Shown here in pieces: positions 25,793 to 35,530 of a stretch of 64,000 nucleotides of DNA. The notes beneath the pieces were generated by a model. The model searched no databases and was not told the origin of the DNA. It worked only from the letters and a program-made list of their open reading frames with translations. Made by a program: the position numbers and the translations under genes. The stretch's first letter is position 1. Every line of letters begins with the position of its first letter. This stretch comes from an uncultured Flavobacteriales bacterium (GTDB lineage Bacteria; Bacteroidota; Bacteroidia; Flavobacteriales_D; Crocinitomicaceae). Where the stretch lies: the NCBI GenBank assembly GCA_943789205.1, contig CALSTG010000001.1, positions 1,354,435 through 1,418,434 on the forward strand, given 5' to 3'.

Positions 25793-28465
25793 ATGATGAG
25801 AACTGTAATACTTCTTCTATTTGCATTTTATATGCACAATGTACATGCCTCTCACATTATCGGTGGAGATATTTACTATGATTATTTAGGAGGGAATAAC
25901 TATCGTTTCTTTATATCATTATACAGAGATTGTAATTCAGACGGCGCAGAATATGATGACCCTTTGCGGCTATCTGTTTACAAGCAAAATCAGGACCTTT
26001 ATCAAACCGTTGATGTTTCATTTCCAGGAAGCAACTTTGTTCCTTTAGACTTTAATAATCCTTGCGCGACGCCGCCCTCAGGAATTTGCGTAGAGCGAGC
26101 AATCTATCAAAAAGTGTTGAATCTACCTCCTACACCTGGAGGATACGCGATAACATATCAACGCTGTTGTAGAGGTCCAGATATCGTGAATATTGTAAAT
26201 CCAGACGATACAGGTTTGACATTAACCACACAGGTGCCTGGCTCTGAAACTGGGTTTTCGAATAACAGTAGTCCGAGGTTTACAAATTACCCACCTTATT
26301 TAATATGTAACAATGACGAACTTGTTTTTGACCATTCGGCAACGGATCCAGATGGTGACCAACTGATTTACTCCCTAGCAACTCCTTTTTCTGGCGCAGA
26401 CTCATTTGACCCGGCCCCTCAAATAGCACCTGCTCCTCCATATTTTCCTATTCAATGGACCGGAGGATTTTCTGCTCAAAGTCCTCTTGGTCCAAATGCA
26501 ACTACTGAGATTAGTAATATAGGAACACTCACTGTAGATCCGAGTTTAATAGGTCTTTTTGTTGTAGGGGTTCGGGTTCAGGAATATAGGAATGGCGTGC
26601 TAATAGGAGAAACGATAAGAGATTTTTTGTTTAAAGTTTTTGATTGTAATATTACTTTACAAGCACTTCTTCCATTACAAGAAGAGTTATCCACCTTTGT
26701 GTCATATTGTCAAGGGTTAACCGTACAATTCGAGAATAATTCATTCGGGGGAAATGCCTACGCTTGGGATTTTGGTGTTGAAGAGCAATCTTCTGATGTT
26801 AGTAACAACTTTGCACCGACATTTACCTATCCCGGACCTGGTGATTACTTAACGACACTTATTGTAAATCCAGGTATGGCATGCACAGACACAGCTTTCA
26901 TGAATATAACTGTTGGTAATCCGTTTTCACTTTCATGGACAGCAGAGGATTCCATTTGCATAATCAATAATTCTTTTGATTTCATTATCGCTACGAGTAA
27001 CCAAGGGGCAAACTTTCAATGGACATTTGGTAGTGCTGCCAATATTCAAGATTGGTCTGGTGCTAACGTACCATCAATTAGTTTTTCAAGTCCGGGATTT
27101 CATACGATTGCTTTATTTGGAGATGATGGTGATTGCGCAACCACCTTCGAGGATTCAATTTATATATTTGATCAGCCTAATGTAGATATTCTAGTTCCAG
27201 ATGACATCTCCTGTATTGGTTTGACTGTTTCTTTCGAAAGTCTTTTGAGTAATGTTTTAAGTGCCAATTGGGATTTTGGTGCCAATAACACGAATGAAGA
27301 TCAAAGTGTATTACAAAACCCTTCGTACACATACGATAGTCCTGGATCCTATACTATTCAATTGATAGGTGCTAATTCACCTGGTTGTATTGATTCTTCG
27401 GAGATGATCATTGATATCAACGAACCTATAGTGTTGGCATTTAGCCACAGTGATTCTTTATGTATATCGGATGGTTTATTTGCCTTTGAAGCACAGGTTA
27501 GTGGCCCTGATGGGACTTTATATTCCTGGGATTTTGGTGAAAATGCATCCATTCAAAATTCTAACGAGTTGTCAATTTCCGATTTGCAATTTTCTACCAG
27601 TGGAGTACAAGAGGTTCAGTTGAGTGCAGTTTTTGAAAATTGTTCAGATTCAGTACAATCTGAACTTTATGTTTTCTCAGAACCACTAATAGACTTCGAC
27701 GTTTTTGATAATGAATTGTGTGTACCGAGTAACGCCCAATTTATTAACCAAAGTCAAGTGGAAGGACAAGTTATTTATGAATGGAACTTTGGTGATGGTC
27801 AGACATCTAATGCCATTAGCCCGTCATTGAGCTATACTTCAGTTGGAAGCTTTAGCGTTGGATTAACCTTAATGGCTCTTGAAGGATGTACAGATACCTT
27901 ATATTTATTACAACAGGATTTTATAAATGTATATCCCTCGCCGATAGCGGGGTTTTATGTAAGCCCTGAAAATGTTGATGTCTGCGATAATGAGGTTGCA
28001 TTTATAGATGAATCTGTTGGAGCATTGAATTATATCTATTTCTTTGACAATGGTCAATTTTCAACCACTGAAGCCAATTTTAGTCATGCATATACACAAG
28101 ATGGTTCTGATTATCCTTTGCAAATCGCATTTAATGAATATGGCTGTGTTGATTCTTCGCGTAACGAGGTGTTTGTGGAACCATTTGTCATTTATATACC
28201 AAATACTTTTATACCCGATGGTGATGGGGTGAATGATTTTTTTGTTCCAATTACGGATTTTGAAATAAATGAATGGGAGTTTAATATTTACAATAGATGG
28301 GGGACACGCATTTTTTCTAGTACTGTGGTAGGTAATTCGTGGGACGGTTATTTTAATGGGCGCCTTGTACAAGATGGTGTTTATACGTATACCCTAACCT
28401 ATAAATCCTGCGCGAATCCAATAGAGGTAAAAATGATAAAAGGGTTTGTAAATGTTCTTCGTTAA
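25793..28465 (+). CDS. Large secreted PKD-repeat protein with T9SS type B (gliding motility-associated) C-terminal domain
   Basis: 890 residues. Signal peptide ends at VHAS. The N-terminal domain of about 280 residues begins [19 protein letters not shown] and includes ISLYRDCN and a CCRG motif, a domain common in Bacteroidota surface proteins. Several PKD-like domains follow (WDFG, WTFG and WNFGDG motifs at about 330, 410, 500, 580 and 665). The end is the CHU_C-type sorting domain ([42 protein letters not shown]). It should be exported by T9SS and anchored or secreted. The 3' end overlaps convergent lptB by 4 bases. Confidence 0.88.
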   Translation: MMRTVILLLFAFYMHNVHASHIIGGDIYYDYLGGNNYRFFISLYRDCNSDGAEYDDPLRLSVYKQNQDLYQTVDVSFPGSNFVPLDFNNPCATPPSGICVERAIYQKVLNLPPTPGGYAITYQRCCRGPDIVNIVNPDDTGLTLTTQVPGSETGFSNNSSPRFTNYPPYLICNNDELVFDHSATDPDGDQLIYSLATPFSGADSFDPAPQIAPAPPYFPIQWTGGFSAQSPLGPNATTEISNIGTLTVDPSLIGLFVVGVRVQEYRNGVLIGETIRDFLFKVFDCNITLQALLPLQEELSTFVSYCQGLTVQFENNSFGGNAYAWDFGVEEQSSDVSNNFAPTFTYPGPGDYLTTLIVNPGMACTDTAFMNITVGNPFSLSWTAEDSICIINNSFDFIIATSNQGANFQWTFGSAANIQDWSGANVPSISFSSPGFHTIALFGDDGDCATTFEDSIYIFDQPNVDILVPDDISCIGLTVSFESLLSNVLSANWDFGANNTNEDQSVLQNPSYTYDSPGSYTIQLIGANSPGCIDSSEMIIDINEPIVLAFSHSDSLCISDGLFAFEAQVSGPDGTLYSWDFGENASIQNSNELSISDLQFSTSGVQEVQLSAVFENCSDSVQSELYVFSEPLIDFDVFDNELCVPSNAQFINQSQVEGQVIYEWNFGDGQTSNAISPSLSYTSVGSFSVGLTLMALEGCTDTLYLLQQDFINVYPSPIAGFYVSPENVDVCDNEVAFIDESVGALNYIYFFDNGQFSTTEANFSHAYTQDGSDYPLQIAFNEYGCVDSSRNEVFVEPFVIYIPNTFIPDGDGVNDFFVPITDFEINEWEFNIYNRWGTRIFSSTVVGNSWDGYFNGRLVQDGVYTYTLTYKSCANPIEVKMIKGFVNVLR

Positions 28466-29196
28466 TGAACTTTTTTCTTCAGCTCAAAGTTTGTTCCAAG
28501 ATATACTCTTCTGACCTGTTCATCATCTGCCAGTTCTTCGGCAGTCCCGGATTTTAATATATTACCTTCAAATAGGAGATAAGTACGGTCTGTAATTGAA
28601 AGTGTCTCCTGAACATTATGATCCGTTATAAGGATGCCAATATTCTTCTTTTTTAGTTCAGAGACAATACTTTGTATGTCCTCTACAGCAATGGGGTCAA
28701 CACCTGCAAATGGTTCATCTAAAAGAACAAACTTTGGGTCTGTAGCCAATGCTCGTGCGATTTCGGTTCTTCTTTTCTCACCACCTGAAAGCCTATTCCC
28801 TAAAGTTTTTCTAAAGTCATTAAGATTAAACTCATTCAGCAGCTCTTCTAAGCGTGCTTTTCTTTGTGCAGGTGACTTATCCGTCATTTCGAGAATGGCC
28901 ATTATATTGTCTTCTACACTGAGCTTTCTAAAGACTGAAATCTCTTGTGGTAGATATCCAATACCCATTTGTGCTCGCTTATACATTGGAAGCTTTGTGA
29001 TTTCAACTTCATCAAGATATACTTCACCGGAGTCTGGACGAACGAGTCCAACAATCATGTAAAATGAAGTTGTTTTGCCTGCACCGTTAGGTCCCAATAA
29101 ACCAACAATCTCACCCTGTCCTACTTCAATAGAAACGTCTTTAACTACATTTTTGCCTTTATAGCTTTTTTGAATGTTTTTTGTGTAGAGTTTCAT
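28462..29196 (-). CDS. lptB: LPS export ABC transporter ATP-binding protein
   Basis: 244 residues. Walker [12 protein letters not shown], signature LSGGEKRR, Walker [14 protein letters not shown] and the His switch LITDHNV are all present. The lptB-specific [19 protein letters not shown] region also matches. LptB powers LptFG-driven lipopolysaccharide transport from the inner membrane. Downstream of the DUF5686 gene by 12 bases, probably one transcript with tatC. Confidence 0.92.
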   Translation of the reverse strand: MKLYTKNIQKSYKGKNVVKDVSIEVGQGEIVGLLGPNGAGKTTSFYMIVGLVRPDSGEVYLDEVEITKLPMYKRAQMGIGYLPQEISVFRKLSVEDNIMAILEMTDKSPAQRKARLEELLNEFNLNDFRKTLGNRLSGGEKRRTEIARALATDPKFVLLDEPFAGVDPIAVEDIQSIVSELKKKNIGILITDHNVQETLSITDRTYLLFEGNILKSGTAEELADDEQVRRVYLGTNFELKKKVH

Positions 29197-29208
29197 AATT
29201 CCAAGGTA

Positions 29209-31683
29209 CTAAAAAATAAGAGCAAATTTTGCACGAATACCAAGTGGACTTGTATCCGCATCAAGATAGGTCATACGCCACACAACATCAACACGGAAGA
29301 ATTTGAATAAATTTTCAATTCCTATGGAAGATTCTGCATATGGGAGTTTATCGAATTCTTTTATGAAGTCTGGGTATATCATATTGACTTGGTGTCTGTG
29401 ACTTAGTGCACCAAAAGCCATTCGGCCAGAGGTCACAAGTCTTAGATTAAGTTTTTTAACTAGAGGGATTTTATTCATAAAAAATCCATCCCAGTGATTC
29501 TCAATATAAACACCTGTATATCTGTCACAAACAAATTCTAAAAAATTTAGCTTATTAAATGCAGAAGTCATCAACCAAAGTGATTGGTTTCCTGGTATTG
29601 CATGTAAAAGTGGGTAGGCAACATTCCCAAAGACAGCGCCAATATTAGCCCCATACTCAAGCCTTCCAAGAATACCTAATTGGGTTTTATGCTCAATATT
29701 AAGTTGAATTTTTTGATAATTGTATTCGCTTCCTAAAAGATTTTTAACGCCAAATATTCCTTGCAAAGATATAGCTGGGAATTTTGATCTAATACTTGTT
29801 CTATCGAAAGCACCAGAGATATATTCTTCATCTTTCGCCCACCGAATAAGCGCTGTGAATTCAGTTGTGGTGATTTGGGTTATCGTATCAATTACACCAC
29901 TATTGGAATTAGGCCTTAAGAAGTTTGCCAAGCCTAATGGGTTGAATTGTTTCCATTCTGCACCAGCACTAAAAAGAATGTCTTTCCCAAAATCTTTTTC
30001 GAGTTTGGCGCCGGTCTTTTTTAAAAAAGTCAATTTATCAAAGGGAGCCGTACTAAATAAAGTTGCAAATGTATTGCCCATTCCGATTGCATATGGAGAA
30101 AGACCAATTTGTTCAATATCATAATTATAATACAAGGAGAGAACAGCTCTTTTTTTACCACCAATATTACCTCTTAACGTAGCCCCATATTTCCATGTGC
30201 GATCACCGAAGCCATAAGCACCTTTGATACCGAGTTCTATCTTTTTTGAAAAGGCATTTGATGTTCTAAGTGCAAGAGCAGTTCTGAATTTTTCGACAGG
30301 ATTGGTACTTGCTAATGAGTAGATATCACCTATTTCAAGCTTACCAAGCTGATAGTAGCCGCTAGCCGCCATATAGGTTATGTTTTTTAACCGCTTAAAG
30401 TATGGATTGGTATTTAAGGAATCGATCATCGCTCCAATCCCTGCTTCTTGTTTAGACAGTTGTGCGGGCCTGAGTGAGTCCCAAGCTTCTTTTGTTTTCG
30501 TTCCTGCGCCTTCGGCAACATCAACGGTATTTGAAGATTTATAGAAATTTTTAGCTCTTTTTTTATTGATAACGAATGCATTTCGTTCAGACGTTTTTCG
30601 GGCATAAAAGCCACTTAACTTTGATTTTTTGGTAAGTTGAATATCTGCAATTAGTTTTTCTTTTTTGAGCATCCAAGTCGAATCTTGAAGCCTCGTGAAT
30701 TCCTGTGTAAAATAAAAATCTTGAATAAAATTCAAGTTGATATCTTCAGAAACATTGGCATGAAAGGATTTAACTGCAAAGCTTGTGTCATGAATCCACA
30801 TATTGCCTGTGAAGGTAAGTTCCCCTTTTCGCTTTGGTATAAATTTTAAATTATAGCACCATTGATTGTCTATCAAGCTTGAATCTTCCAAATAATATTT
30901 ATAAAAAAAACGAGAATTATTCGCTGTCGGACTAACAAATGATTTACCAAAAATCTTATAGATATTGTCATAAATATTGAGATCAAGATACATGTCACCA
31001 AGGAATTGATTCAATTCCAAGTTTTCAACACCAGTAGTTCTTGATGCAGTTATGATTTCTTTTTTTTCTCGAGGTTTTTTCTTAAAATAAAATTTTGAAA
31101 GTGTTTCATTAAGTATGAGGGGTAGGTAATTCACGCCATCCTCGGTAGAGTCTAGATAATTCAATAAGACGTTTAGCTTTTGAACTTGCTTATTTTCCTG
31201 AAGCTCATTACCCACATTATTTAAATCAAACTGTATTTTTGTGTAGAGCTCATATTCATAACTGTCCAGGTTATTTTTATCATTTTTCCATTTATTTGCA
31301 ATTAAGTTTCTGTGTAAAACTTTTGAAGGGAGCTCTTCGGGAGCTCTTACAGTAATTTCTTCAAAATCAAGGAAAATACTCTTAAGCGGAATCGTAATAT
31401 TTTTGGCTGTAGAATTTTCCTTTATCTCATTACGATCTATTCGTGATTTTTGATAACCTGTTGAAGAAATCTCGATAAACTTGTCACTATTCGAGAGCTT
31501 TAATGAAAACGCTCCTATAGAATCCGTAAGTGTAGCTCTTTTTGAAGGAAAGGCTTTTACCACGGAAAAAGGCAAAGGTAGTTCGGTCTTTTTATCTATA
31601 ACCGAACCATAGATTCTGAACTCTTGGCTAAAAATCATATGATTTATTCCAAGCATAAATAATAGAAGGAGCACTCTATTCAT
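29209..31683 (-). CDS. DUF5686 family outer membrane protein with carboxypeptidase-like regulatory domain
   Basis: About 824 residues. Signal peptide ends at MIFSQ. A carboxypeptidase-regulatory-like (CarboxypepD_reg) domain spans residues about 23-105 (IYGSVIDKKTELPLPFSVV), followed by the DUF5686 region (EEITVRAPEELPSKVLHRNLIANKW) and a C-terminal beta-barrel of about 400 residues with strands such as YGFGDRTWKYGATLRGN, ending in Phe (KFALIF). The function is unknown. ATG at 31683 was chosen; GTG at 31689 is also in frame. It overlaps the tatC stop by 8 bases and is thus coupled to tatC. Confidence 0.82.
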   Translation of the reverse strand: MNRVLLLLFMLGINHMIFSQEFRIYGSVIDKKTELPLPFSVVKAFPSKRATLTDSIGAFSLKLSNSDKFIEISSTGYQKSRIDRNEIKENSTAKNITIPLKSIFLDFEEITVRAPEELPSKVLHRNLIANKWKNDKNNLDSYEYELYTKIQFDLNNVGNELQENKQVQKLNVLLNYLDSTEDGVNYLPLILNETLSKFYFKKKPREKKEIITASRTTGVENLELNQFLGDMYLDLNIYDNIYKIFGKSFVSPTANNSRFFYKYYLEDSSLIDNQWCYNLKFIPKRKGELTFTGNMWIHDTSFAVKSFHANVSEDINLNFIQDFYFTQEFTRLQDSTWMLKKEKLIADIQLTKKSKLSGFYARKTSERNAFVINKKRAKNFYKSSNTVDVAEGAGTKTKEAWDSLRPAQLSKQEAGIGAMIDSLNTNPYFKRLKNITYMAASGYYQLGKLEIGDIYSLASTNPVEKFRTALALRTSNAFSKKIELGIKGAYGFGDRTWKYGATLRGNIGGKKRAVLSLYYNYDIEQIGLSPYAIGMGNTFATLFSTAPFDKLTFLKKTGAKLEKDFGKDILFSAGAEWKQFNPLGLANFLRPNSNSGVIDTITQITTTEFTALIRWAKDEEYISGAFDRTSIRSKFPAISLQGIFGVKNLLGSEYNYQKIQLNIEHKTQLGILGRLEYGANIGAVFGNVAYPLLHAIPGNQSLWLMTSAFNKLNFLEFVCDRYTGVYIENHWDGFFMNKIPLVKKLNLRLVTSGRMAFGALSHRHQVNMIYPDFIKEFDKLPYAESSIGIENLFKFFRVDVVWRMTYLDADTSPLGIRAKFALIF

Positions 31684-32476
31684 TAGCACTACTTTTTATA
31701 ACTCTTTTGGAAATCAGGATTCCAATTTCATAAAGAATAAATATTGGAATTGAAACGATAATTTGCGAAATAATATCTGGAGGTGTTATGATTGCGGATA
31801 AAATCAAAATGCCAACAATGGAGTGCTTGCGATATTTGATAAGAAACTCAGGACTCAGGACACCAATTTTAGTCATCAGATAAGTGATTACAGGAAGAAG
31901 GAAGAACAAGCCTGTGTAGAATACAGTCGAAAGAATCATACTCATGTACGAGCTAATGGTGAAGTCATTCCTGATTTCGCTAGAAATTTGATACGACCCG
32001 AAAAACTGAATGCTCAATGGAGCCACAACAAAATATCCAAATAAAATACCGAGAAAGAAAAGAAGGCTTACATAAAAGACAATACCCTTGGCCATTCGCT
32101 TTTCATTTAGCTTGAGCCCTGGCTTGAGAAAGGCCCATATTTGGTAAAAGATGTAAGGGAATCCAAGAACAATGCCTCCCATAAAACTCATCATAAGTGC
32201 GTATCCAAACTGACCAGAAACGGTCATACTTTGAAGCTGTACCGGGATGTCATCCACGCAGGTACCAAAGTATTTACACATCATTCTGAAAGAGAAGAAA
32301 TCTTTCTGTTTCATGGACATGAAAAGATTATTCATAATCCATTCTTGATAGTACCAAATTACAATCCCAATAACCAATATTGCTATAGCAGATCGCACAA
32401 GCCGCCATCGTAGTTCCTCTAGGTGCTCAAGAAATGACATTTGGTCTAAGTCTGAATTGCTGTTGTGGTTTTTCAA
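31676..32476 (-). CDS. tatC: Sec-independent protein translocase TatC
   Basis: 266 residues with six transmembrane helices. The family motif MSFLEHLEELRWRLVRS is near the N terminus and GGIVLGFPYIFYQIWAFLKPGL is in the middle. TatC is the receptor for twin-arginine signal peptides. The start is TTG at 32476 with AAGGAT just upstream; an in-frame ATG at 32440 would start exactly at MSFLEH. No tatA lies in the window. Confidence 0.93.
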   Translation of the reverse strand: MKNHNSNSDLDQMSFLEHLEELRWRLVRSAIAILVIGIVIWYYQEWIMNNLFMSMKQKDFFSFRMMCKYFGTCVDDIPVQLQSMTVSGQFGYALMMSFMGGIVLGFPYIFYQIWAFLKPGLKLNEKRMAKGIVFYVSLLFFLGILFGYFVVAPLSIQFFGSYQISSEIRNDFTISSYMSMILSTVFYTGLFFLLPVITYLMTKIGVLSPEFLIKYRKHSIVGILILSAIITPPDIISQIIVSIPIFILYEIGILISKRVIKSSANE

Positions 32477-32495
32477 TATCCTTGGTAATGTGTTA

Positions 32496-32503
32496 CAAAT
32501 TTA
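32496..32503 (-). promoter_or_regulatory. -7 box of the tatC-DUF5686-lptB operon
   Basis: TAAATTTG on the minus strand, exact TAnnTTTG, 19 bases before the TTG start at 32476. Confidence 0.4.
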
Positions 32504-32552
32504 ACCAAAAGGCATAATAAACGAATTAAATAAAGTAAAAGCTCAATTAGAA

Positions 32553-32567
32553 CGTAAAACATTTACG
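32553..32567. repeat. Inverted repeat abutting a start codon
   Basis: CGTAAA ACA TTTACG, perfect 6-base arms around 3 bases, ending immediately before the ATG at 32568. Possible operator or a start-codon-proximal hairpin; the partner is unknown. Confidence 0.35.
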
Positions 32568-32918
32568 ATGTACGAGTATAGATTTGTATCAAAATTAAAA
32601 CACATGCCAAAATTTCAGATTCAAAAGTTATCGTTTAATTCATTAAATGATTGGATAGAGCTCCAAGGAAATATTGTAAAAGGATTTCTTAAGAGCGAAT
32701 ACACGATTAAAATTGACGTTTCACAAATTAACAGAATCCTTAACGCGATTCAAAGCAACAATCCTGAACAGTCAATATATGACTTTTACAGTTCACATAC
32801 ACAAAATCAGTTTAGTGAGTATCGATTTGATTTCGACGAATTAGACGTTAGAGAGCTCTCTTTTTCAGAGCTTAAAGGTCAAACTTCTTTCGAGGCTTTG
32901 AGAATGATCAGGGCTTAA
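32568..32918 (+). CDS. Protein of unknown function
   Basis: 116 residues, no signal peptide, no membrane segment and no motif I recognise. It is mixed alpha/beta and acidic toward the C terminus (FDFDELDVRELSFSELKG). A start at the internal Met (32604, MPKFQIQKL) is also possible. It stands alone between divergent tatC and a convergent lipoprotein gene, overlapping the latter by 4 bases. Its codon usage looks normal and it spans its whole gap without a stop, which supports a real gene. Confidence 0.55.
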   Translation: MYEYRFVSKLKHMPKFQIQKLSFNSLNDWIELQGNIVKGFLKSEYTIKIDVSQINRILNAIQSNNPEQSIYDFYSSHTQNQFSEYRFDFDELDVRELSFSELKGQTSFEALRMIRA

Positions 32919-33295
32919 GGTTGAATAAAAACCGTTTCTTCATTAATTTGTTCTGGCTCGATTTTAATAATACCTTGACCTATTTTGTTTAGCAGTTGCG
33001 CCTTAATATCTAAAACAGCTACGCCTGCTTGACCAAGTTGGTAAATATCATTGTAATTAAACGTCGCCATTCCTGCTGCATTCGTAAACGCTGTATCGTA
33101 AACTGCCACTAGCTGAACCGGAGGGTTTTGAGTATTGGTGCCATACAAGACAACCATCGCTCCTTCAACCACTGCATTTCCTTCATCTCTAACATAAATA
33201 TTAGCTATCGTATCTGCTTTTTTCTTACAAGAAGACATTCCTAGTATTGAAACTACGATTAGGGCAATGGGTATTAAAATTTGCTTCATTTTCAT
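32915..33295 (-). CDS. Small lipoprotein, member 3 of a tandem family
   Basis: 126 residues. Lipobox GMSSC with the lipidated Cys at 23. The rest is one Ig-like/carboxypeptidase-regulatory-type domain (IYVRDEGNAVVEGAMVVLYG, then FTNAAGMATFNYNDIYQLGQAGVAVLDI). It resembles the two genes that follow at higher coordinates. It lies 6 bases after the stop of the middle copy, so the two are cotranscribed. Function unknown. Confidence 0.7.
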   Translation of the reverse strand: MKMKQILIPIALIVVSILGMSSCKKKADTIANIYVRDEGNAVVEGAMVVLYGTNTQNPPVQLVAVYDTAFTNAAGMATFNYNDIYQLGQAGVAVLDIKAQLLNKIGQGIIKIEPEQINEETVFIQP

Positions 33296-33301
33296 GATTG
33301 C

Positions 33302-33670
33302 TTAGTTTGGTAAATAAATAGTTTCCACAGAGGTTGTATGTATTCTACATCTTGTATACCCTGCGGCCTCTTTAGTGTTTGATTTGACAAGGATATCAAA
33401 GTAACCTGTTGTGTTATCTGGGCCAGATACATTAAAATACTCATCCATATCGAATGTCGTAAAACCCGAACTATTCGTGTAAGTAGTATCTACATAAGGA
33501 AGTGTAGCTGGGTTAGATTGTTGATCTCCAATAATTATCACTTTCGCTCCGTAAACCAATTGGTTGGTTGACGATCTAACAAAAACCTTAAGAATTGCAG
33601 GGTCTTTTGGAGTGCATCCTGTAAATGTGAGAAGGACTAAAGTGAAACTGAGAAATAATATTTTTTTCAT
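33302..33670 (-). CDS. Small lipoprotein, member 2 of a tandem family
   Basis: 122 residues. Lipobox FTGC near residue 19, then a single beta-sandwich domain (LKVFVRSSTNQLVYGAKVIIIG, then TYTNSSGFTTFDMDEYF). It shares with its neighbours the order V-R-(D/S/N), V-x-G-(A/V)-x-V, (T/A)-N-(S/A)-(S/N)-G and a C-terminal hydrophobic end. A -7 box precedes it. Function unknown. Confidence 0.7.
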   Translation of the reverse strand: MKKILFLSFTLVLLTFTGCTPKDPAILKVFVRSSTNQLVYGAKVIIIGDQQSNPATLPYVDTTYTNSSGFTTFDMDEYFNVSGPDNTTGYFDILVKSNTKEAAGYTRCRIHTTSVETIYLPN

Positions 33671-33687
33671 TGTTCTAGTTGTGAGCT

Positions 33688-33695
33688 CAAAGTTA
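33688..33695 (-). promoter_or_regulatory. -7 box of the middle lipoprotein gene
   Basis: TAACTTTG on the minus strand, exact TAnnTTTG, 17 bases before the ATG at 33670. Confidence 0.35.
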
Positions 33696-33738
33696 AGCTA
33701 AATATTTATTAATTCTATACGCAATATTTCTAAAAGTG

Positions 33739-34098
33739 TTACTGAATGACCAAATCAAGACGATTGTCAATCTCTTCAACAATTTCAATTACCTCAGAAC
33801 CGTATAGGTTGTTCTGTTGAACGCTCGCTAAGACGACGGCAACTCCTGTCTGTCCGGATTTAAACACCTCATTCAAATTAAAAAACGCAATACCATTCGA
33901 ATTAGTTGCTTCTTCATAGTCGATGAGTAATTCCTGTCCTTCCAAATTAGCAGTTGGTTCTGCCCGAACTTTAACCAGAACTCCAGTTACAATTTGGCCA
34001 GCACTATTTCTTACCTCAACAGTGAGACTTGTCGGTCGACTCTTGTAACATGAAGGGAATAACAATATTACAATGAAAAGAAAACAAGAAAATCTCAT
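33739..34098 (-). CDS. Small lipoprotein, member 1 of a tandem family
   Basis: 119 residues. Lipobox FPSC near residue 17, then a single Ig-like domain (LTVEVRNSAGQIVTGVLVKV, then ATNSNGIAFFNLNEVFKSGQTGVAVV). The pattern matches the two genes downstream, especially member 3 (GQ-x-GVAV). Divergent from pheS. Function unknown. Confidence 0.7.
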   Translation of the reverse strand: MRFSCFLFIVILLFPSCYKSRPTSLTVEVRNSAGQIVTGVLVKVRAEPTANLEGQELLIDYEEATNSNGIAFFNLNEVFKSGQTGVAVVLASVQQNNLYGSEVIEIVEEIDNRLDLVIQ

Positions 34099-34122
34099 TA
34101 GGTATCAAAAACGTTTTTGTTG

Positions 34123-34130
34123 TACTTTTG
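34123..34130 (+). promoter_or_regulatory. -7 box of pheS-ytxJ
   Basis: TACTTTTG, exact TAnnTTTG, 43 bases before the pheS ATG. No Phe-rich leader peptide or terminator was seen in the leader. Confidence 0.4.
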
Positions 34131-34173
34131 TATATTACAATTAACCCGAACTAAAAGTTACAGGACGTAAGCA

Positions 34174-35196
34174 ATGAATGAACAGATTCAAAATATAGAA
34201 AAGCAATTGTCTAGTTATGAATTCAAAGCCTCACAGGATATTGAGAGTTTTAGAATTCAATTTTTAGGATCCAAGGGTTTGATTAAGGGACTTTATGGGC
34301 TATTGAGAGATGTGCCAAACGATCAGAAAAAATCTAGCGGACAGTTGATAAATGCCCTTAAGCAAAAAGCGGAGTCCATGCTAGCTCAGGCAAAAAATAA
34401 TCAGACTACTGCAACTTCCAAAAAGGCTCATGAAGATCTGACGAAGCCGGCTCCCGATGTAAAATTAGGAAGTCATCACCCGCTCTCAATTATAAGAAGA
34501 GAAATCGTTGACATTTTCCGAAAAATAGGTTTTTCAATTTCTGAAGGGCCAGAAATCGAGGACGATTGGCATAACTTTTCAGCGCTAAATTTCCCTCCAG
34601 AGCATCCTGCTAGAGATATGCAGGATACTTTTTTCATTGAGAAAGGAGCGAATGAAATTGCACTACGAACGCATACGAGTTCTGTTCAGGTCCGTGTAAT
34701 GGAAGGCTCAGTGCCTCCTATTAGAACTATTTCGCCTGGAAGGGTTTATCGCAATGAAGCCATATCAGCACGAGCACATTGTTTCTTTCATCAAATAGAA
34801 GGTTTATATATTGATGAGGATGTTTCTTTTGCTGACCTAAAACAAACTTTGTTGTTTTTTGCTCAAGAGGTATTTGGATCAAAGGCAAAAATTAGATTGA
34901 GACCAAGTTATTTCCCTTTTACTGAACCTAGTGCAGAAGTGGATGTGTCCTGTACGATATGTAATTCCAAGGGGTGTAACGTTTGTAAGTACACAGGTTG
35001 GTTAGAGATTCTTGGATGCGGCATGGTAGATCCCAACGTTTTAGAAGCCTCTGGAATTGATTCAAAGAAATATTCAGGTTTTGCATTTGGAATGGGTGTT
35101 GAAAGAATTGCACAACTGAAATTCAAAGTAAATGATTTAAGAATGTACTCTGAAAATGATTTACGTTTTTTAAATCAATTCAAATCTACTTTATAG
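34174..35196 (+). CDS. pheS: Phenylalanine-tRNA ligase alpha subunit
   Basis: 340 residues. It has an N-terminal coiled-coil tRNA-binding arm (1-90), then the class II catalytic core with motif 2 (GRVYRNEAISARAHCFFHQIEG) and motif 3 (GFAFGMGVERIAQLKF). It charges tRNA-Phe together with PheT, whose gene is not in the window. The ytxJ gene starts at the very next base after its stop. Confidence 0.96.
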   Translation: MNEQIQNIEKQLSSYEFKASQDIESFRIQFLGSKGLIKGLYGLLRDVPNDQKKSSGQLINALKQKAESMLAQAKNNQTTATSKKAHEDLTKPAPDVKLGSHHPLSIIRREIVDIFRKIGFSISEGPEIEDDWHNFSALNFPPEHPARDMQDTFFIEKGANEIALRTHTSSVQVRVMEGSVPPIRTISPGRVYRNEAISARAHCFFHQIEGLYIDEDVSFADLKQTLLFFAQEVFGSKAKIRLRPSYFPFTEPSAEVDVSCTICNSKGCNVCKYTGWLEILGCGMVDPNVLEASGIDSKKYSGFAFGMGVERIAQLKFKVNDLRMYSENDLRFLNQFKSTL

Positions 35197-35529
35197 ATGT
35201 CTTGGCAACCTTTAAGTGATAATGATATAATGAGTCAATTAAACAATGTATCGACCATTCAAATTATTTTCAAACATAGCCCAAGGTGTGGTATTTCAGC
35301 TATGGCACTTCGAAGATTTGAAAAATCTTCCCTTTTCGGTAGAGAAGATTGTGATTTCTGGTTGCTAAATGTTCTTGAGCATCGATCGATTTCAAATAAT
35401 TTGGCAGCTGAATTCAATGTCCGACATGAATCTCCTCAGGTTATGGTTTTTGACGCTAAAAATCTCGTTTATCACGCATCTCATTCTTATATCGATACGG
35501 ATGAAATAGTACGGATTTTAAAAAAATGA
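35197..35529 (+). CDS. ytxJ: Monothiol bacilliredoxin, YtxJ family
   Basis: 110 residues, thioredoxin-like. The family motif reads FKHSPRCGISAMALRRFE, with a single active-site Cys near residue 32, and SPQVMVF supplies the cis-Pro loop. YtxJ-type proteins are associated with bacillithiol, the low-molecular-weight thiol of Firmicutes and many Bacteroidota, and are thought to reduce bacillithiolated proteins. The ATG directly abuts the pheS stop, with no gap. Two bases separate it from the next gene. Confidence 0.85.
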   Translation: MSWQPLSDNDIMSQLNNVSTIQIIFKHSPRCGISAMALRRFEKSSLFGREDCDFWLLNVLEHRSISNNLAAEFNVRHESPQVMVFDAKNLVYHASHSYIDTDEIVRILKK

Positions 35530-35530
35530 C

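Noticed and set aside
34099-34173. Possible Phe attenuator upstream of pheS
   Set aside because: No Phe-rich leader peptide and no terminator hairpin in the 75-base gap.
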